Positions 1 through 9,101 of a stretch of DNA of 48,546 nt are shown here, one piece after another. Origin of the DNA: Chloroflexota bacterium (GTDB lineage: Bacteria > Chloroflexota > Anaerolineae > Anaerolineales > Villigracilaceae); NCBI GenBank assembly GCA_023459215.1, contig JAEWVF010000014.1, forward strand, positions 1-48,546. Direction: 5' to 3'. The number at the start of each line of letters is the position of its first letter. The stretch's first letter is position 1. Made by a program: the position numbers and the translations under genes. The notes beneath the pieces are model-generated. The model searched no databases. It was not told the origin of the DNA and worked only from the letters and a program-made list of their open reading frames with translations.

Positions 1-125
1 ACGCCATCCCGTGGAACCGCTTCTCCGCTTTTGCCGTGATCGTGGCCCTGCCCGTGGCCATCACTTACATCGCTCTCCAAAAGTACATCACCTCCGGCCT
101 CACCGCCGGCTCCGTCAAAGGCTAG
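1..125 (+). CDS. Carbohydrate ABC transporter permease, C-terminal end (partial)
   Basis: The reading frame is open from the left edge to TAG at 123-125 and encodes about 40 residues ending in LTAGSVKG. The end pattern (PWNRFSAF, hydrophobic helix, LQKYITSGLTAGSVKG) is typical of MalG-type inner-membrane permeases of sugar ABC importers (binding-protein-dependent transport family). The 5' part lies outside the window. A hairpin follows, and the next genes encode GH13 enzymes and a solute-binding-like protein, so the importer probably brings in maltodextrins or related alpha-glucans. The family call rests on a short tail but the ending is characteristic. Confidence 0.8.
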   Translation, partial: AIPWNRFSAFAVIVALPVAITYIALQKYITSGLTAGSVKG

Positions 126-153
126 AATTTCAGAACAAGTTTGAAACCGTAGA

Positions 154-184
154 AAATGACGCGGGATTGTCCCGCGTCATTTCA
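154..184 (+). terminator. Hairpin terminator after the sugar permease
   Basis: Perfect 13-bp stem (AAATGACGCGGGA at 154-166 with TCCCGCGTCATTT at 170-182) closed by a 3-nt loop. The trailing T-run is short, so it may be a weak or bidirectional terminator. It separates the permease from the GH13 gene. Confidence 0.6.
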
Positions 185-220
185 TCCTGTGGCAAAAGCC
201 AGAATTGGAAACAAACCCGT

Positions 221-1837
221 ATGCATCATTCGGAACATCTTTACCACTGGTGGCAAAGCGGAGTGGTTTACCAGGTTTATCCGCGCAGCTTCAAAGACAG
301 CAACCGCGACGGCATCGGCGACCTGAACGGTGTCATCGAAAAACTGGATTACCTGCAAGAGTTGGGTGTGCAAGCCATTTGGCTCAGCCCATTCTACCCT
401 TCTCCGATGGTCGATTTTGGCTATGATGTTGCCGATTACTGCGATGTCGACCCAATGTTCGGCAGCCTGGACGATTTCGACCGGCTGGTGGCAAACGCTC
501 ACCAGCGCGGATTAAAAATCATCATCGACTGGGTGCCCAACCACACCTCCGACCAGCATAAATGGTTCAAAGAATCGCGCGCCAGCCGGGACAATCCCAA
601 ACGTGACTGGTACATCTGGCGCGACCCCAAAGCCGACGGCAGCCTGCCGAACAACTGGGGCAGTGTTTTCGGCGGCCCGGCCTGGACGCTCGACCGGCAG
701 ACCGGTCAATATTACCTGCACCAATTCGTGCCGGAACAGCCCGAACTCAACTGGCGCAACCCCGACCTGCGCGCCGCCATGTACGATACCCTGCGCTTCT
801 GGCTCAAGCGCGGCGTGGACGGTTTCCGCATGGATGTGATTGGCATGATTCTCAAGGATGAGTTGCTGCGCGACAATCCGCCCAACCCGCAGGCCGACCC
901 AAACGCCCCGGCCAACGATATTTTCAGCAGGCTGCTATCGCTTCACAACATGGATCAGGATGAAGTTCACCAAATCATCCGCGAGATCCGGGCGGTGCTG
1001 GATGAGTTCGACGAACGCTGCGGCATCGGCGAATTATGGGGCGACCTGAATCGCTGGGTGCGCTATTACGGCGAAAACGGCGACGAACTGCAACTGCCCT
1101 TCAACTTCCGCCTGATGTGGGAACCCTGGCAGGCCGAGGCGATGCGCCGCTCGGTGGATGCCCTCGAAGCCGCCCTGCCGCCTTTTGCCTGGCCGAATTA
1201 CGTGCTCGGCAACCACGACCAGCCGCGGCTGGCCACCCGTTTCGGCGGACAGGCCCAGGCGCGCCTGGCGGCCATGCTGCTGTTGACCCTGCGCGGCACC
1301 CCGACCCTGTACTATGGCGATGAAATCGGGCTGGAAAATGGCCTGATTCCAGCCGACAAGGTTCAGGACCCGCAGGGCAAAAACCTGGGCGTCGAGCGCA
1401 CCCGCGATGTCTGCCGCACCCCGATGCAGTGGGACGACAGTCCCTTTGCCGGGTTCTCAACCTCGGAACCCTGGCTGCCGGTTTCAGCCGATCACAAGGC
1501 CAGGAACGTAAAAGCCCAGCAGGCAGACCCGGCCTCGATGCTGAACCTGTACCGGCAACTGCTCAAGCTGCGCGCCGGGACTCCGGCCCTGCAAATCGGC
1601 TCGTACACAGCCATCGATTGCGGAGTGGAGGATTGCTTCGTTTACCGGCGGCAAGCCCAGGGCGAAGAACGCATCCTGGCGCTCAACTTTTCGGCTGAAG
1701 CCCGCAAGGTTAACATCCCAGGCTCATTGCGCGGTACAATCATCTTATCCACCCAACTGGATCGCAACGAAACAACCGCGCTTGAAGCGCTGGAACTACG
1801 CCCATACGAAGGATTGATCCTGGTTCCGGAAAAATAG
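221..1837 (+). CDS. Alpha-glucosidase / oligo-1,6-glucosidase, GH13 family
   Basis: A 538-residue GH13 enzyme hydrolysing alpha-glucosidic bonds in short maltooligosaccharides. No signal peptide is visible, so it should be cytoplasmic. The start VVYQVYPRSFKDSNRDGIGD is the classic GH13 barrel entry. Expected catalytic residues are present: nucleophile D205 in DGFRMD, acid/base E271 in GIGELWGD, and D333 in GNHDQPR. The frame is open upstream to position 11, but that part runs through the permease end and the 154-184 hairpin, so the ATG at 221 just before conserved sequence is preferred. Only 8 bp separate it from the binding-protein gene, indicating an operon. Exact specificity (maltose, isomaltose, trehalose) cannot be read from sequence alone. 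Confidence 0.9.
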   Translation: MHHSEHLYHWWQSGVVYQVYPRSFKDSNRDGIGDLNGVIEKLDYLQELGVQAIWLSPFYPSPMVDFGYDVADYCDVDPMFGSLDDFDRLVANAHQRGLKIIIDWVPNHTSDQHKWFKESRASRDNPKRDWYIWRDPKADGSLPNNWGSVFGGPAWTLDRQTGQYYLHQFVPEQPELNWRNPDLRAAMYDTLRFWLKRGVDGFRMDVIGMILKDELLRDNPPNPQADPNAPANDIFSRLLSLHNMDQDEVHQIIREIRAVLDEFDERCGIGELWGDLNRWVRYYGENGDELQLPFNFRLMWEPWQAEAMRRSVDALEAALPPFAWPNYVLGNHDQPRLATRFGGQAQARLAAMLLLTLRGTPTLYYGDEIGLENGLIPADKVQDPQGKNLGVERTRDVCRTPMQWDDSPFAGFSTSEPWLPVSADHKARNVKAQQADPASMLNLYRQLLKLRAGTPALQIGSYTAIDCGVEDCFVYRRQAQGEERILALNFSAEARKVNIPGSLRGTIILSTQLDRNETTALEALELRPYEGLILVPEK

Positions 1838-1845
1838 AGGCTGAA

Positions 1846-3066
1846 ATGGAAGAAATCGAACTTTCGGTCATGATCCATACGCCCGGCACAGCGGAGGCGA
1901 TGCAGGTTCTGCTGGAGGAATTTGGCAGCCGGCACGGGATCAAGGTCAACCTGACCTGTCTGGATTGGGTGACGGCGCGCGCCGAACTGAACAAGGCCGC
2001 GCTTTACCACCACGGCCCGGATATTTCGGAAGTCGGCTCGACCTGGGTGCCAGACCTGATCAGCATGGATGTGCTCAGCCCGTTGCTGCCGTATGAAGTG
2101 GGCGAAGCGGGCAACTCGCAAGAGTATATCCCGGCGGCCTGGAGCACGGTTCAGATGCCCGACGACCTACAGCCCAAAGCCCTGCCCTGGCACGCGGAGA
2201 CGTACATCATCCATTACCGCGGCGATTTGCTGGCGCAGGCCGGGCTGAATGCAGAAACAGCTTTCCACAGCCACGCCGCCATCGAAGAAACAGCCGCGAA
2301 ACTGGCCGAAATTGGCGTTCCGGTTCCGGTCGAATTAACCCTGCAAACCGACCGCTACGGAACCCTGCACGCGCTGGCCTCGTGGGTCTGGGCCAATGGC
2401 GGAGAGTTCCTCAGCGCTGACAGCAAACGCCTGCTTTTGAACCAGCCGCAGGCGCTCGAAGCGGTGCGCTCCTATTTTGGGCTGCTCAAATACGCCAACC
2501 AACCTGGGCGCGAGGCCATGCTGGCCAAAACGACCACGCCGCTCTTCCAAAACGGACAGTCAGCGGTAACCTTTGGCACAATCCGCATGGCAGCCCCTGA
2601 ATGGCTCGAACTGGCAGCCCCGGAACGCGAAACCTTGATGAAGATCAAAGAAAGTTGGGGCTGGGCAAGCCTGCCCCAGCCATGTTTCGTGGGCGGGTCT
2701 GATCTGGTTTTATGGAAACACAGCCGGAACAAGAGCGCCGCCCTTAAGTTGCTGACCTTCCTGGTGGAGGCGCGCAACCTGCAAAAATCAAGCCCGGCGA
2801 TGGCCACCCTGCCGCCGCGACTTGCAGCGCTCGAGTCGCGGTTGTATACCCAGGACCCGATGCTCAAGGTGATGAGCGAGGCCATTCGAGGCGGCAAAAC
2901 CTACCCACCGCTCAGGTTGTGGGGCTTGGTGGAAGATAAAATTGTGGCCGGGCTGCTCAATATCGGCAGCCGGGTGCTCAGCAACCCGCCAGAAAAAATC
3001 GACGAAATCGTCGCAGAAGAAATCGAAAATGTCTGTCACCGGGTAGGACTGATCCTGTCCCAGTAA
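1846..3066 (+). CDS. Solute-binding-like protein (family 1) lacking a signal peptide
   Basis: A 406-residue protein with the fold pattern of sugar ABC solute-binding proteins: an N-terminal ELSVMIHTPG strand, a conserved PWHAETYIIHYRGDLLAQAGL segment, and a late GGSDLVLW strand. It starts directly with MEEIELSVM. There is no hydrophobic signal helix and no lipobox cysteine, although real lipoprotein homologues have both. The start is well supported by GAGG 7 nt upstream and by the gene 8 bp before it, so a missed leader is unlikely. It could be a cytoplasmic sugar sensor rather than a transporter subunit, or an importer subunit that lost export. Neighbours are GH13 enzymes and a sugar permease. 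Confidence 0.75.
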   Translation: MEEIELSVMIHTPGTAEAMQVLLEEFGSRHGIKVNLTCLDWVTARAELNKAALYHHGPDISEVGSTWVPDLISMDVLSPLLPYEVGEAGNSQEYIPAAWSTVQMPDDLQPKALPWHAETYIIHYRGDLLAQAGLNAETAFHSHAAIEETAAKLAEIGVPVPVELTLQTDRYGTLHALASWVWANGGEFLSADSKRLLLNQPQALEAVRSYFGLLKYANQPGREAMLAKTTTPLFQNGQSAVTFGTIRMAAPEWLELAAPERETLMKIKESWGWASLPQPCFVGGSDLVLWKHSRNKSAALKLLTFLVEARNLQKSSPAMATLPPRLAALESRLYTQDPMLKVMSEAIRGGKTYPPLRLWGLVEDKIVAGLLNIGSRVLSNPPEKIDEIVAEEIENVCHRVGLILSQ

Positions 3067-3103
3067 ACCATCTCGTTCGACGAGTTTTAAACCAAGTCCG
3101 CAC

Positions 3104-3137
3104 AAAAACGCCCGGGAATTGCTCCGCGGGCGTTTTT
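3104..3137. terminator. Bidirectional intrinsic terminator
   Basis: Stem AAAAACGCCCG (3104-3114) pairs with CGGGCGTTTTT (3127-3137). It has A-run and T-run on both sides, so it can end both the plus-strand binding-protein gene and the minus-strand small membrane protein gene. Confidence 0.85.
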
Positions 3138-3156
3138 CGAGGGTCACAAGCCAGGC

Positions 3157-3423
3157 TCAGGGCTGGTTGAGATAAAGCAGGATCATGTAGACGACCGAAA
3201 TCAATACGCCCAGGATGCAGACCGCAATACCAAAAATTGCCGTTTTGCGGCTTTCCGAGCGCATCCCGAACAGGCCCAGGCCAATCCCCGCCAGGGCTAT
3301 CGAACCGCCGCAAAACGGCAGGATCGCCATGCACAGGCTGATGATTCCCATCGCGGCCGAGGCCAGCGCCAGGAGTTTATTCGTCCGCTCTTCAGGATCG
3401 AGCGATGCAGGGTCAGTTTCCAT
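3157..3423 (-). CDS. Small two-helix membrane protein, DUF4190-like
   Basis: An 88-residue protein: a short acidic cytoplasmic head (METDPASLDPEERTNKLL), then two hydrophobic helices (about 17-53 and 61-86) joined by a basic MRSESRKTA loop. The pattern of small-residue-rich helices with a GLGLFGMR turn resembles DUF4190-type proteins of unknown function. The ATG at 3423 has AAGGATGG just upstream, and longer in-frame starts have no ribosome binding site. It stands alone on the minus strand between plus-strand sugar genes. No function can be assigned. Confidence 0.75.
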   Translation of the reverse strand: METDPASLDPEERTNKLLALASAAMGIISLCMAILPFCGGSIALAGIGLGLFGMRSESRKTAIFGIAVCILGVLISVVYMILLYLNQP

Positions 3424-3535
3424 CTTAAACCATCCTTTTTTTGAAATCACATCACCAAAGTATAACAAAATCGGCGCCGGGAACATTCTTGTTGTAAAAT
3501 TGTGAACGTTAACGAAACCATCTCCCGGAGATTTT

Positions 3536-4927
3536 ATGACTGTCCCGTATTGGGTGCAAGACGCCATCTTTTATCAGATTTTCCCGGACCGCTTTGCCAA
3601 CGGCGATTTGAGCAATGACCCGGCCAACATCCAGCCCTGGGGCGCGCCGCCGACCATTCACCACTTCCAGGGCGGCGACCTGCGCGGTATCATCCAGAAA
3701 TTCGATTACCTGCTCGACCTGGGGATTACCGCCATCTATCTCAATCCCATCTTCCAGGCCAGCTCGAACCACCGCTACAACACCAGCGACTACTACAAAG
3801 TCGATGACAAGCTGGGCAGTATGCTCGACTTTCACGCCCTGCTTGACCTGGCCCACCGCAACAATGTGCGCATCATCCTGGACGGCGTTTTCAACCACGT
3901 TGGGCGCGGATTTTTCGCCTTCAACGACCTGCTTGAAAACGGGGAATACTCGGCCTACCGCGATTGGTTCCACGTGCGGCATTTGCCGATCGATGCCTAT
4001 GGCCCCGGCGAAGCCTACAACTATGCCGGCTGGTGGAATTACAAATCCCTGCCAAAACTGAACACCAAAAATCCGCAGGTGCGCGCCTACATCATGCGCG
4101 TGGCGCGTTACTGGATCGAACGCGGCGCAGACGGCTGGCGGCTGGACGTGCCCAACGAAATCGACGATGACGATTTCTGGGCCGAGTTCCGGCAGGTGGT
4201 CAAAGGCGTCAACCGCGACGCCTACATTGTCGGCGAAATCTGGACAGCCGACCCGCGCTGGGTCAACGAAAAACACTTCGACGGGCTGATGAATTACCCG
4301 GTCAAGGATGCGCTGATTGCCTGCCTGAACCACCAGGAAAGCACCGAACAGTTTGCCGAAAAAGTCGAAAACCTGTTCAAACTCTACCGGCGCGAAAACC
4401 TGTATGCCATGTACGTGCCGCTCGATTCGCACGACACCGCCCGCGCCCTGAGCCTGCTCGGCGGACGGCTCGATAAACTCAAGCTGGCCTTCCTGTTCAT
4501 TTTTGCCTATCCCGGCGCGCCAGCCCTGTACTACGGCGACGAAATCGGGCTGGAAGGCGGCAACGACCCCGACAGCCGGCGCGCCTTCGATTGGGACTCG
4601 GCGCACTGGAAGGGCGACCTGCGCGATTTCCTGTGCGAACTGATCGACCTGCGCAAACGCCGCGCCAGCCTGCGCCGCGGCGATTACAGCCGCTTGGCGG
4701 TCCACGCCCACGACAAATGGTACGCCTTCGCGCGCATCCTGGGCGAGGAGAAAACGGTCGTGGTGGTCAACATGTCTGAAAACGTCAGCCACATCCAGGT
4801 GCCGGTCAAGACAGTCTGGCCAGACGGACGCAGCGTGCGCAGCCTGCTCGACAACCGGCCCTTCAATGTTGAAAACGGCCAGATCAACATTACCCTGCCG
4901 CCCTGGGGCGGCGCATTCCTCGGTTGA
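3536..4927 (+). CDS. GH13 alpha-amylase family enzyme (cyclomaltodextrinase/neopullulanase-like)
   Basis: A 463-residue cytoplasmic GH13 protein. The opening PYWVQDAIFYQIFPDRFANGD and the SSNHRYNTSDYYKVD region match the cyclomaltodextrinase/neopullulanase/maltogenic amylase group. Catalytic residues are present: D204 in DGWRLDVPNEI, E234 in VGEIW, and D300 in LDSHDT. The N-terminal CBM34 domain usual in that group is missing, since the barrel begins at residue 1. This suggests a short monomeric variant. The ATG follows GGAG with good spacing. With the glucosidase at 221 it would break imported or cyclic maltodextrins down to glucose. Substrate is uncertain between cyclodextrin, pullulan and maltodextrin. 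Confidence 0.88.
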   Translation: MTVPYWVQDAIFYQIFPDRFANGDLSNDPANIQPWGAPPTIHHFQGGDLRGIIQKFDYLLDLGITAIYLNPIFQASSNHRYNTSDYYKVDDKLGSMLDFHALLDLAHRNNVRIILDGVFNHVGRGFFAFNDLLENGEYSAYRDWFHVRHLPIDAYGPGEAYNYAGWWNYKSLPKLNTKNPQVRAYIMRVARYWIERGADGWRLDVPNEIDDDDFWAEFRQVVKGVNRDAYIVGEIWTADPRWVNEKHFDGLMNYPVKDALIACLNHQESTEQFAEKVENLFKLYRRENLYAMYVPLDSHDTARALSLLGGRLDKLKLAFLFIFAYPGAPALYYGDEIGLEGGNDPDSRRAFDWDSAHWKGDLRDFLCELIDLRKRRASLRRGDYSRLAVHAHDKWYAFARILGEEKTVVVVNMSENVSHIQVPVKTVWPDGRSVRSLLDNRPFNVENGQINITLPPWGGAFLG

Positions 4928-4932
4928 GATCC

Positions 4933-4962
4933 AGAGACGCGGGCAACCCGCGTCTCTTTTTT
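4933..4962 (+). terminator. Intrinsic terminator after the GH13 gene
   Basis: Perfect 11-bp stem AGAGACGCGGG / CCCGCGTCTCT with loop CAA, followed by a run of T (4957-4962). It ends transcription from the GH13 gene six bases after its stop. Confidence 0.9.
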
Positions 4963-4993
4963 GTGTTGTAGCTGGTAGACAGGAGCCAACAAG

Positions 4994-7900
4994 ATGAACA
5001 TGCCCCCCGAACTTTACGCCCCAGACCCGCAACAACGCAAACAAGCCCTGCAAAACATCCGCGAAGAAATCGTCTCAATGGCGCTGCTCGAGGCCGTTGA
5101 GCAACTCGCCGCGCGCGACCCGGATGGCGAAGTGCGGGCCGCGGCCTTCGCCGCCCTGGAAAGTCGTCCCCTGCGCACCCTGCGCGTGCAGCGCTTAATG
5201 AGCATGAACGCGGGGGAGCAGCGTACGATCCTGCGTGAACTTGAAACCTGGCAAAGAAAGGGCCTGTTGGGGGATGACCTGGCCCGCACCCTGATCTCAC
5301 GCTATCTAATCGCAGCCTTGCCCGCGCCGCAACCCGCCGCGCAAAACGGGACGCCCGCCGCAGCCCCGGCGGCTGCCGTTCCCACAGCTGAATCCAGGCC
5401 GGTTGCGCCGGTCGCGGAACAGGCCCAGCCCGTCTCCGCGCCACAGCCCAGACCGCGCGAACCGCGCCCCAGCCTGGCCCAAACCCTGCTGAGCGAAACC
5501 AGCATCAAAACCTTCCTGTACCTGGGCGCTTTCTTTGTGATCGCGGCAGCCATCATCCTGGCGGCGCTGGTCGAAACCCTGCGCCTGCCCATTCTTTCGC
5601 TGGCGGCCCTGGCCTTCGGCGGGGCCGCCCTGGCGCTCAAAAAACGCCTGCCGCAGCCCAGCTTTGTGCTTTTCATCGTTTTCTCGTTCATCCTGCCGAT
5701 CAACGCCGGGGTTTTTGCCGACCTGATCGATCTGGATGGGCGCTTGCTGGCCGGCTACTGGACTTTCGTGCTGCTGGTCAGTGCGATTATCTGGATTTTT
5801 GCAACCTGGTTCTACAACTCGCGTTTTTTCAGCATGAGCGCCCTGGGCGCTTTCCTGCTGGCCAGCGGAATCTTGCCGGGCGTCTTCGGCGATGCCGTCA
5901 TCGGCGAAGCCCACCTGGCGGCCATCCAACTGGCCAACCTGGCAGGGCTGGTGGGAGTCTATTTCCTGACGCGCAAACGCGGCTGGCCGTTCAGTACGCC
6001 GGCCTTCGTGCTCGGCCAGTTGGTCAACCTGCTGCTCGGGGCCACCTTCGGCCTGTTGTATCTGGTCAACCTGCTCAGCGGGAATGCCGACCCCGGCGCG
6101 TGGCTGCTGCTGGCCGTCACAGCCCTGCTGGCAGCCACTTATTACGCCGCCAGTCACCTGCTCAAACCGTTCGGCCTGTTTCCCTGGATCGCCAGCGCCG
6201 CCTTCACGCCGGTGCTGTATCTTGTTTTGAGCGAAACAGACCTGGCCAGCCAGCATGGGATCGTTTTTGCCATCGGCTGGGCGGTTTGGGCCACGCTGCT
6301 GAGCGCGCTGAGCGAAATCGCGTACCGGCTCGACCGGCTGGGCTGGCTCAAAAACAAAACCAGGGACTACCCCCTGCCGCTGGCCCTGGCCGGGCTGGCC
6401 GCTTTCGCGCCGGCCAACCTGCTCGGCGTTTTCGACTCGTTCAGTTGGGGCTTTGGCCTGGCACTGGCCGCGGCGCTCGTGCTCGGATTGGCGCAAGCCC
6501 TGCGCCCGCGCGGCTGGGTCTGGCTGACGGCGCTGCTGCATGGCCTGCTGGCTTACTTCCTGTTCTTCCAACTGCCTTTTATGCCCGACCTGGGCGATTA
6601 TGCCAGCTACAAACTGGCCCTGGCCGCCGTTATTTTGGTTTTGCCGGACCTGCTGCTGCGGCCAGCCTGGAAAAACAACCTGGACTGGTTCCTGCCCCTG
6701 CGGGCGCTGGCCGCGCTGCTGGGCCTGCTGACCCTGTTCAGCCTGCCGCTGATCGAGCAGAGCGACCCGCTTCAAGCCGCGTTGAGCGCCCTGCTGCTTT
6801 CCGGCACATATTGGCTATACGCTATTCGTTATCAAAAACCGCAGGCGGGCTACCTGCCCGCGCTGCTGCTGGCGCTCGGACTGTTCTACGGGCTGGGAAC
6901 CGCTGACAAGGCGCTTGGCCTGCAACTCACCTTCGGCGGACTTGCGCTGCTGGCGCTTGGTTTTGCCCTAATCGGCTGGGCGCTGGAGCGTTTCGCGGGG
7001 CAGGCCGAGTGGTCGCGCACGCTGCGCTGGAGCGGGCTAGGGCTGGCGCTCATCCTGGCGGGGGCGGCCCTGGGCCTGAACAGCCCGTTCGAAGGCTGGT
7101 TCGTCGGGCTGCTGGCGCTGCCCTTCCTGGCCGAAGCGCGCCGCTACCCCAACATCGAACTGGCCGCCCCGCTGATGTTGTGCCTGGGATTCGGGCTGGT
7201 GCTGGCCGAAAACCGGGTTGGGCAGCCTTTCTACTTTTTGGGCGGGATGAGCATGCTCTGGCTGAGCGTGGATTACGGCTACAAACGCCTGCTCAGCCAG
7301 CGTCCACAGGCGCAGGCCACCTATTTGGGCGGCGGACTGTTAACCGGGATGGCGGCAATAGCGCTGCTACAGTTCGCAGCACCAACCCCCGGCGAACTGG
7401 GGCTGGCCTTGGCGCTGAGCCTTTTCCTGCTGGCCTACGCCCTGCTCTACCGCAACGCCCAACTCGGCTACGGGTTCAGCGCCCTGCTGGCGGTTTCCGC
7501 GGTTGGCCTGGCGCGCCTGTGGCTGGATGGGGCCTGGCTGTGGCTGCTGACTCCGCTGGCGCTGGTTTATTTTGGATTGGGAAACGCGTTGAAGAGCAAC
7601 GGCTGGGGCCAAACCCTGCGCTTTTCAGGATTGGGCCTGGCCGCCTTGAGCAGCCTGGCAGCGCCTTCCGCCGTCCAGGACGGTTCAGGCTGGTTCGCGG
7701 TTGCCCTGGCGCTGCCCTGGCTGATTGAGACCTGGCGCGGGAAACGGGCCTGGGCCGAGGCCGGCTTTTACCTGAGCGGATTGCTGGCCTTCGGGCTGCT
7801 GCTGGAGCAATACGGATTATTGACGGGGGCCTACTTTGGCTTCGGGATGGCGGTTTTCCTGCTGGGATTCGACCTGCTGTTTGGCTTCAGCCTGGAACGC

Positions 7901-8857
7901 AACCCGATCCTGGCCCCGCTGACGCGCGCCCTGGGCGGGCTGGCCGCCGCCATTGCGCTGCTGGCCTGCCTGTCAGATGGCATCCGGGCCGGGGAAGTGC
8001 TGGTGGCCTTTGGCCTGAGTGCTTTCTTCGGGTTGTATGCGCCCCTGCGCCGGCAGCCGCTGTTGGGCTACCTGCCAAGCGGACTGCTGGCGGTCAGCGT
8101 GTTGTTCCTGTTCGCCTGGCAAGATTGGACGGGCTGGTCGTGGACGATGATCGTCCTGGCCGGGATGTATTACCTGGCCAGCCTGGGGCTGGGACTGTTT
8201 GCGCGGGATTGGTCGCAGGTGCTGCGCTTTAGCGGGGTCGGCCTGGGAACGCTGACCAGCCTGGCGGCGCTGGCGCAAGGCCCGAGCGTGAGCGCGTCGA
8301 TCCCGATTGCGCTGGCGGCCAGCCTGTGGGCGGTGGAGGCTTTCCGCCGGCGCAACGTCTGGCTGGGATTCCCGACCAACCTGCTGTATTTGTGTTCGTA
8401 TTTTACGCTGCTGGTTTCGCTGGAGGTGGAGCAGGCCCAGTTCTATTCGGTCGGGGCGGCGCTGCTGGGGCTGTTGATGCACTTCCTGCTAACGCGGGCG
8501 GGCAGCGACAAGGGCGCTTTCGTGACCGGGCTGGTTTCGCAACTGACCCTGCTGGGCACGACCTACATCCAGATGCTGGCGACCGAGCAGTTGGGCTATT
8601 TCGCGGCGCTGTTCTTCCAGGCGCTGGCGGTGCTGGTTTACGGGCTGGTGGCGCGTTCGCGCAGCCTGGTGGGGGTGCCGATTGCGATGCTGGTGCTGGG
8701 GGTGAGCACGATTGTGCTCTTTATCCTGCGCGGACTGTCGACGGTGATCCTGATTGGCTGCACGGGGATTGTGATGATCCTGGCGGCGACGCTGGCGGTG
8801 GTGCTGCGCGAACGCCTGGCGCAGGTCGGCGAGCGCCTGAGCGGCTGGCGGGCGTAG
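4994..8857 (+). CDS. Giant polytopic membrane protein with DUF2157/HEAT-like head
   Basis: A 1287-residue protein. Residues ~1-110 are soluble. They contain a HEAT-like helix pair (ARDPDGEVRAAAFAALESR) and a LETWQRKGLLGDDLARTLISRY segment like the DUF2157 start. An Ala/Pro-rich linker follows (~110-160), and after it nearly the whole chain is hydrophobic, about 30 or more predicted helices in repeated groups. Motifs such as LRFSGLGLAALSSLAA recur (near 870, 1070), which points to internal duplication. Start ATG 4994 has AGGAG at 4981-4985. No catalytic motif, transporter signature or ATP site was recognised. It resembles large Actinobacteria/Chloroflexota membrane proteins of unknown role (SCO7613-like), and function is unknown. 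Confidence 0.8.
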   Translation: MNMPPELYAPDPQQRKQALQNIREEIVSMALLEAVEQLAARDPDGEVRAAAFAALESRPLRTLRVQRLMSMNAGEQRTILRELETWQRKGLLGDDLARTLISRYLIAALPAPQPAAQNGTPAAAPAAAVPTAESRPVAPVAEQAQPVSAPQPRPREPRPSLAQTLLSETSIKTFLYLGAFFVIAAAIILAALVETLRLPILSLAALAFGGAALALKKRLPQPSFVLFIVFSFILPINAGVFADLIDLDGRLLAGYWTFVLLVSAIIWIFATWFYNSRFFSMSALGAFLLASGILPGVFGDAVIGEAHLAAIQLANLAGLVGVYFLTRKRGWPFSTPAFVLGQLVNLLLGATFGLLYLVNLLSGNADPGAWLLLAVTALLAATYYAASHLLKPFGLFPWIASAAFTPVLYLVLSETDLASQHGIVFAIGWAVWATLLSALSEIAYRLDRLGWLKNKTRDYPLPLALAGLAAFAPANLLGVFDSFSWGFGLALAAALVLGLAQALRPRGWVWLTALLHGLLAYFLFFQLPFMPDLGDYASYKLALAAVILVLPDLLLRPAWKNNLDWFLPLRALAALLGLLTLFSLPLIEQSDPLQAALSALLLSGTYWLYAIRYQKPQAGYLPALLLALGLFYGLGTADKALGLQLTFGGLALLALGFALIGWALERFAGQAEWSRTLRWSGLGLALILAGAALGLNSPFEGWFVGLLALPFLAEARRYPNIELAAPLMLCLGFGLVLAENRVGQPFYFLGGMSMLWLSVDYGYKRLLSQRPQAQATYLGGGLLTGMAAIALLQFAAPTPGELGLALALSLFLLAYALLYRNAQLGYGFSALLAVSAVGLARLWLDGAWLWLLTPLALVYFGLGNALKSNGWGQTLRFSGLGLAALSSLAAPSAVQDGSGWFAVALALPWLIETWRGKRAWAEAGFYLSGLLAFGLLLEQYGLLTGAYFGFGMAVFLLGFDLLFGFSLERNPILAPLTRALGGLAAAIALLACLSDGIRAGEVLVAFGLSAFFGLYAPLRRQPLLGYLPSGLLAVSVLFLFAWQDWTGWSWTMIVLAGMYYLASLGLGLFARDWSQVLRFSGVGLGTLTSLAALAQGPSVSASIPIALAASLWAVEAFRRRNVWLGFPTNLLYLCSYFTLLVSLEVEQAQFYSVGAALLGLLMHFLLTRAGSDKGAFVTGLVSQLTLLGTTYIQMLATEQLGYFAALFFQALAVLVYGLVARSRSLVGVPIAMLVLGVSTIVLFILRGLSTVILIGCTGIVMILAATLAVVLRERLAQVGERLSGWRA

Positions 8858-9101
8858 GGTGTAGGGTGTAAATTATTGCTTGATGCAAAGTAAATCGTGC
8901 AATTGTTAGAGAAGCTTTTCGCCCGGCGGATGCAGTTATGTCATCTTTTCTTTAGCCGTTCCCTGATGGCCGTGTATAATTCTTGTATACGAAAACACAG
9001 CCAATGGCTTTATAAGCATCCATAACAGTGTCTTAACAAGCCATCGGCTGGTAAAAAATAACTTGGCCGTTCCCTGACACAAAAGATATTGTGTAATTTG
9101 T
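8858..9101. other. AT-rich junction before the cassette array
   Basis: There is no gene here. The sequence drops sharply in GC after 8857. It holds GTTAGAG at 8902-8908, a degenerate core-site candidate that could be the left end of the first cassette, and GCCGTTCCCTGA twice (near 8955 and 9065). It also holds a -10-like TATAAT within an imperfect palindrome. It could be the attachment or promoter region of the array, but no integrase gene is nearby. Confidence 0.45.
8951..8990 (+). promoter_or_regulatory. Candidate promoter reading into the cassette array
   Basis: A perfect TATAAT at 8975-8980 lies 18 bp after a weak TTTAGC -35. It sits inside GTATA-N7-TATAC (8974-8990). It is the only obvious promoter upstream of the plus-strand cassette genes and could serve the same role as the Pc promoter of integrons. 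Confidence 0.4.

Noticed and set aside
3509..5053. Open frame of 514 codons on the minus strand
   Set aside because: It lies opposite the GH13 gene with its catalytic motifs; its protein is Val/Gln-rich without a family and is a GC-codon shadow.
5306..6775. Open frame of 489 codons on the minus strand
   Set aside because: Gln/Arg-rich shadow opposite the hydrophobic 1287-residue protein; Leu/Ala codons read backwards give this composition.
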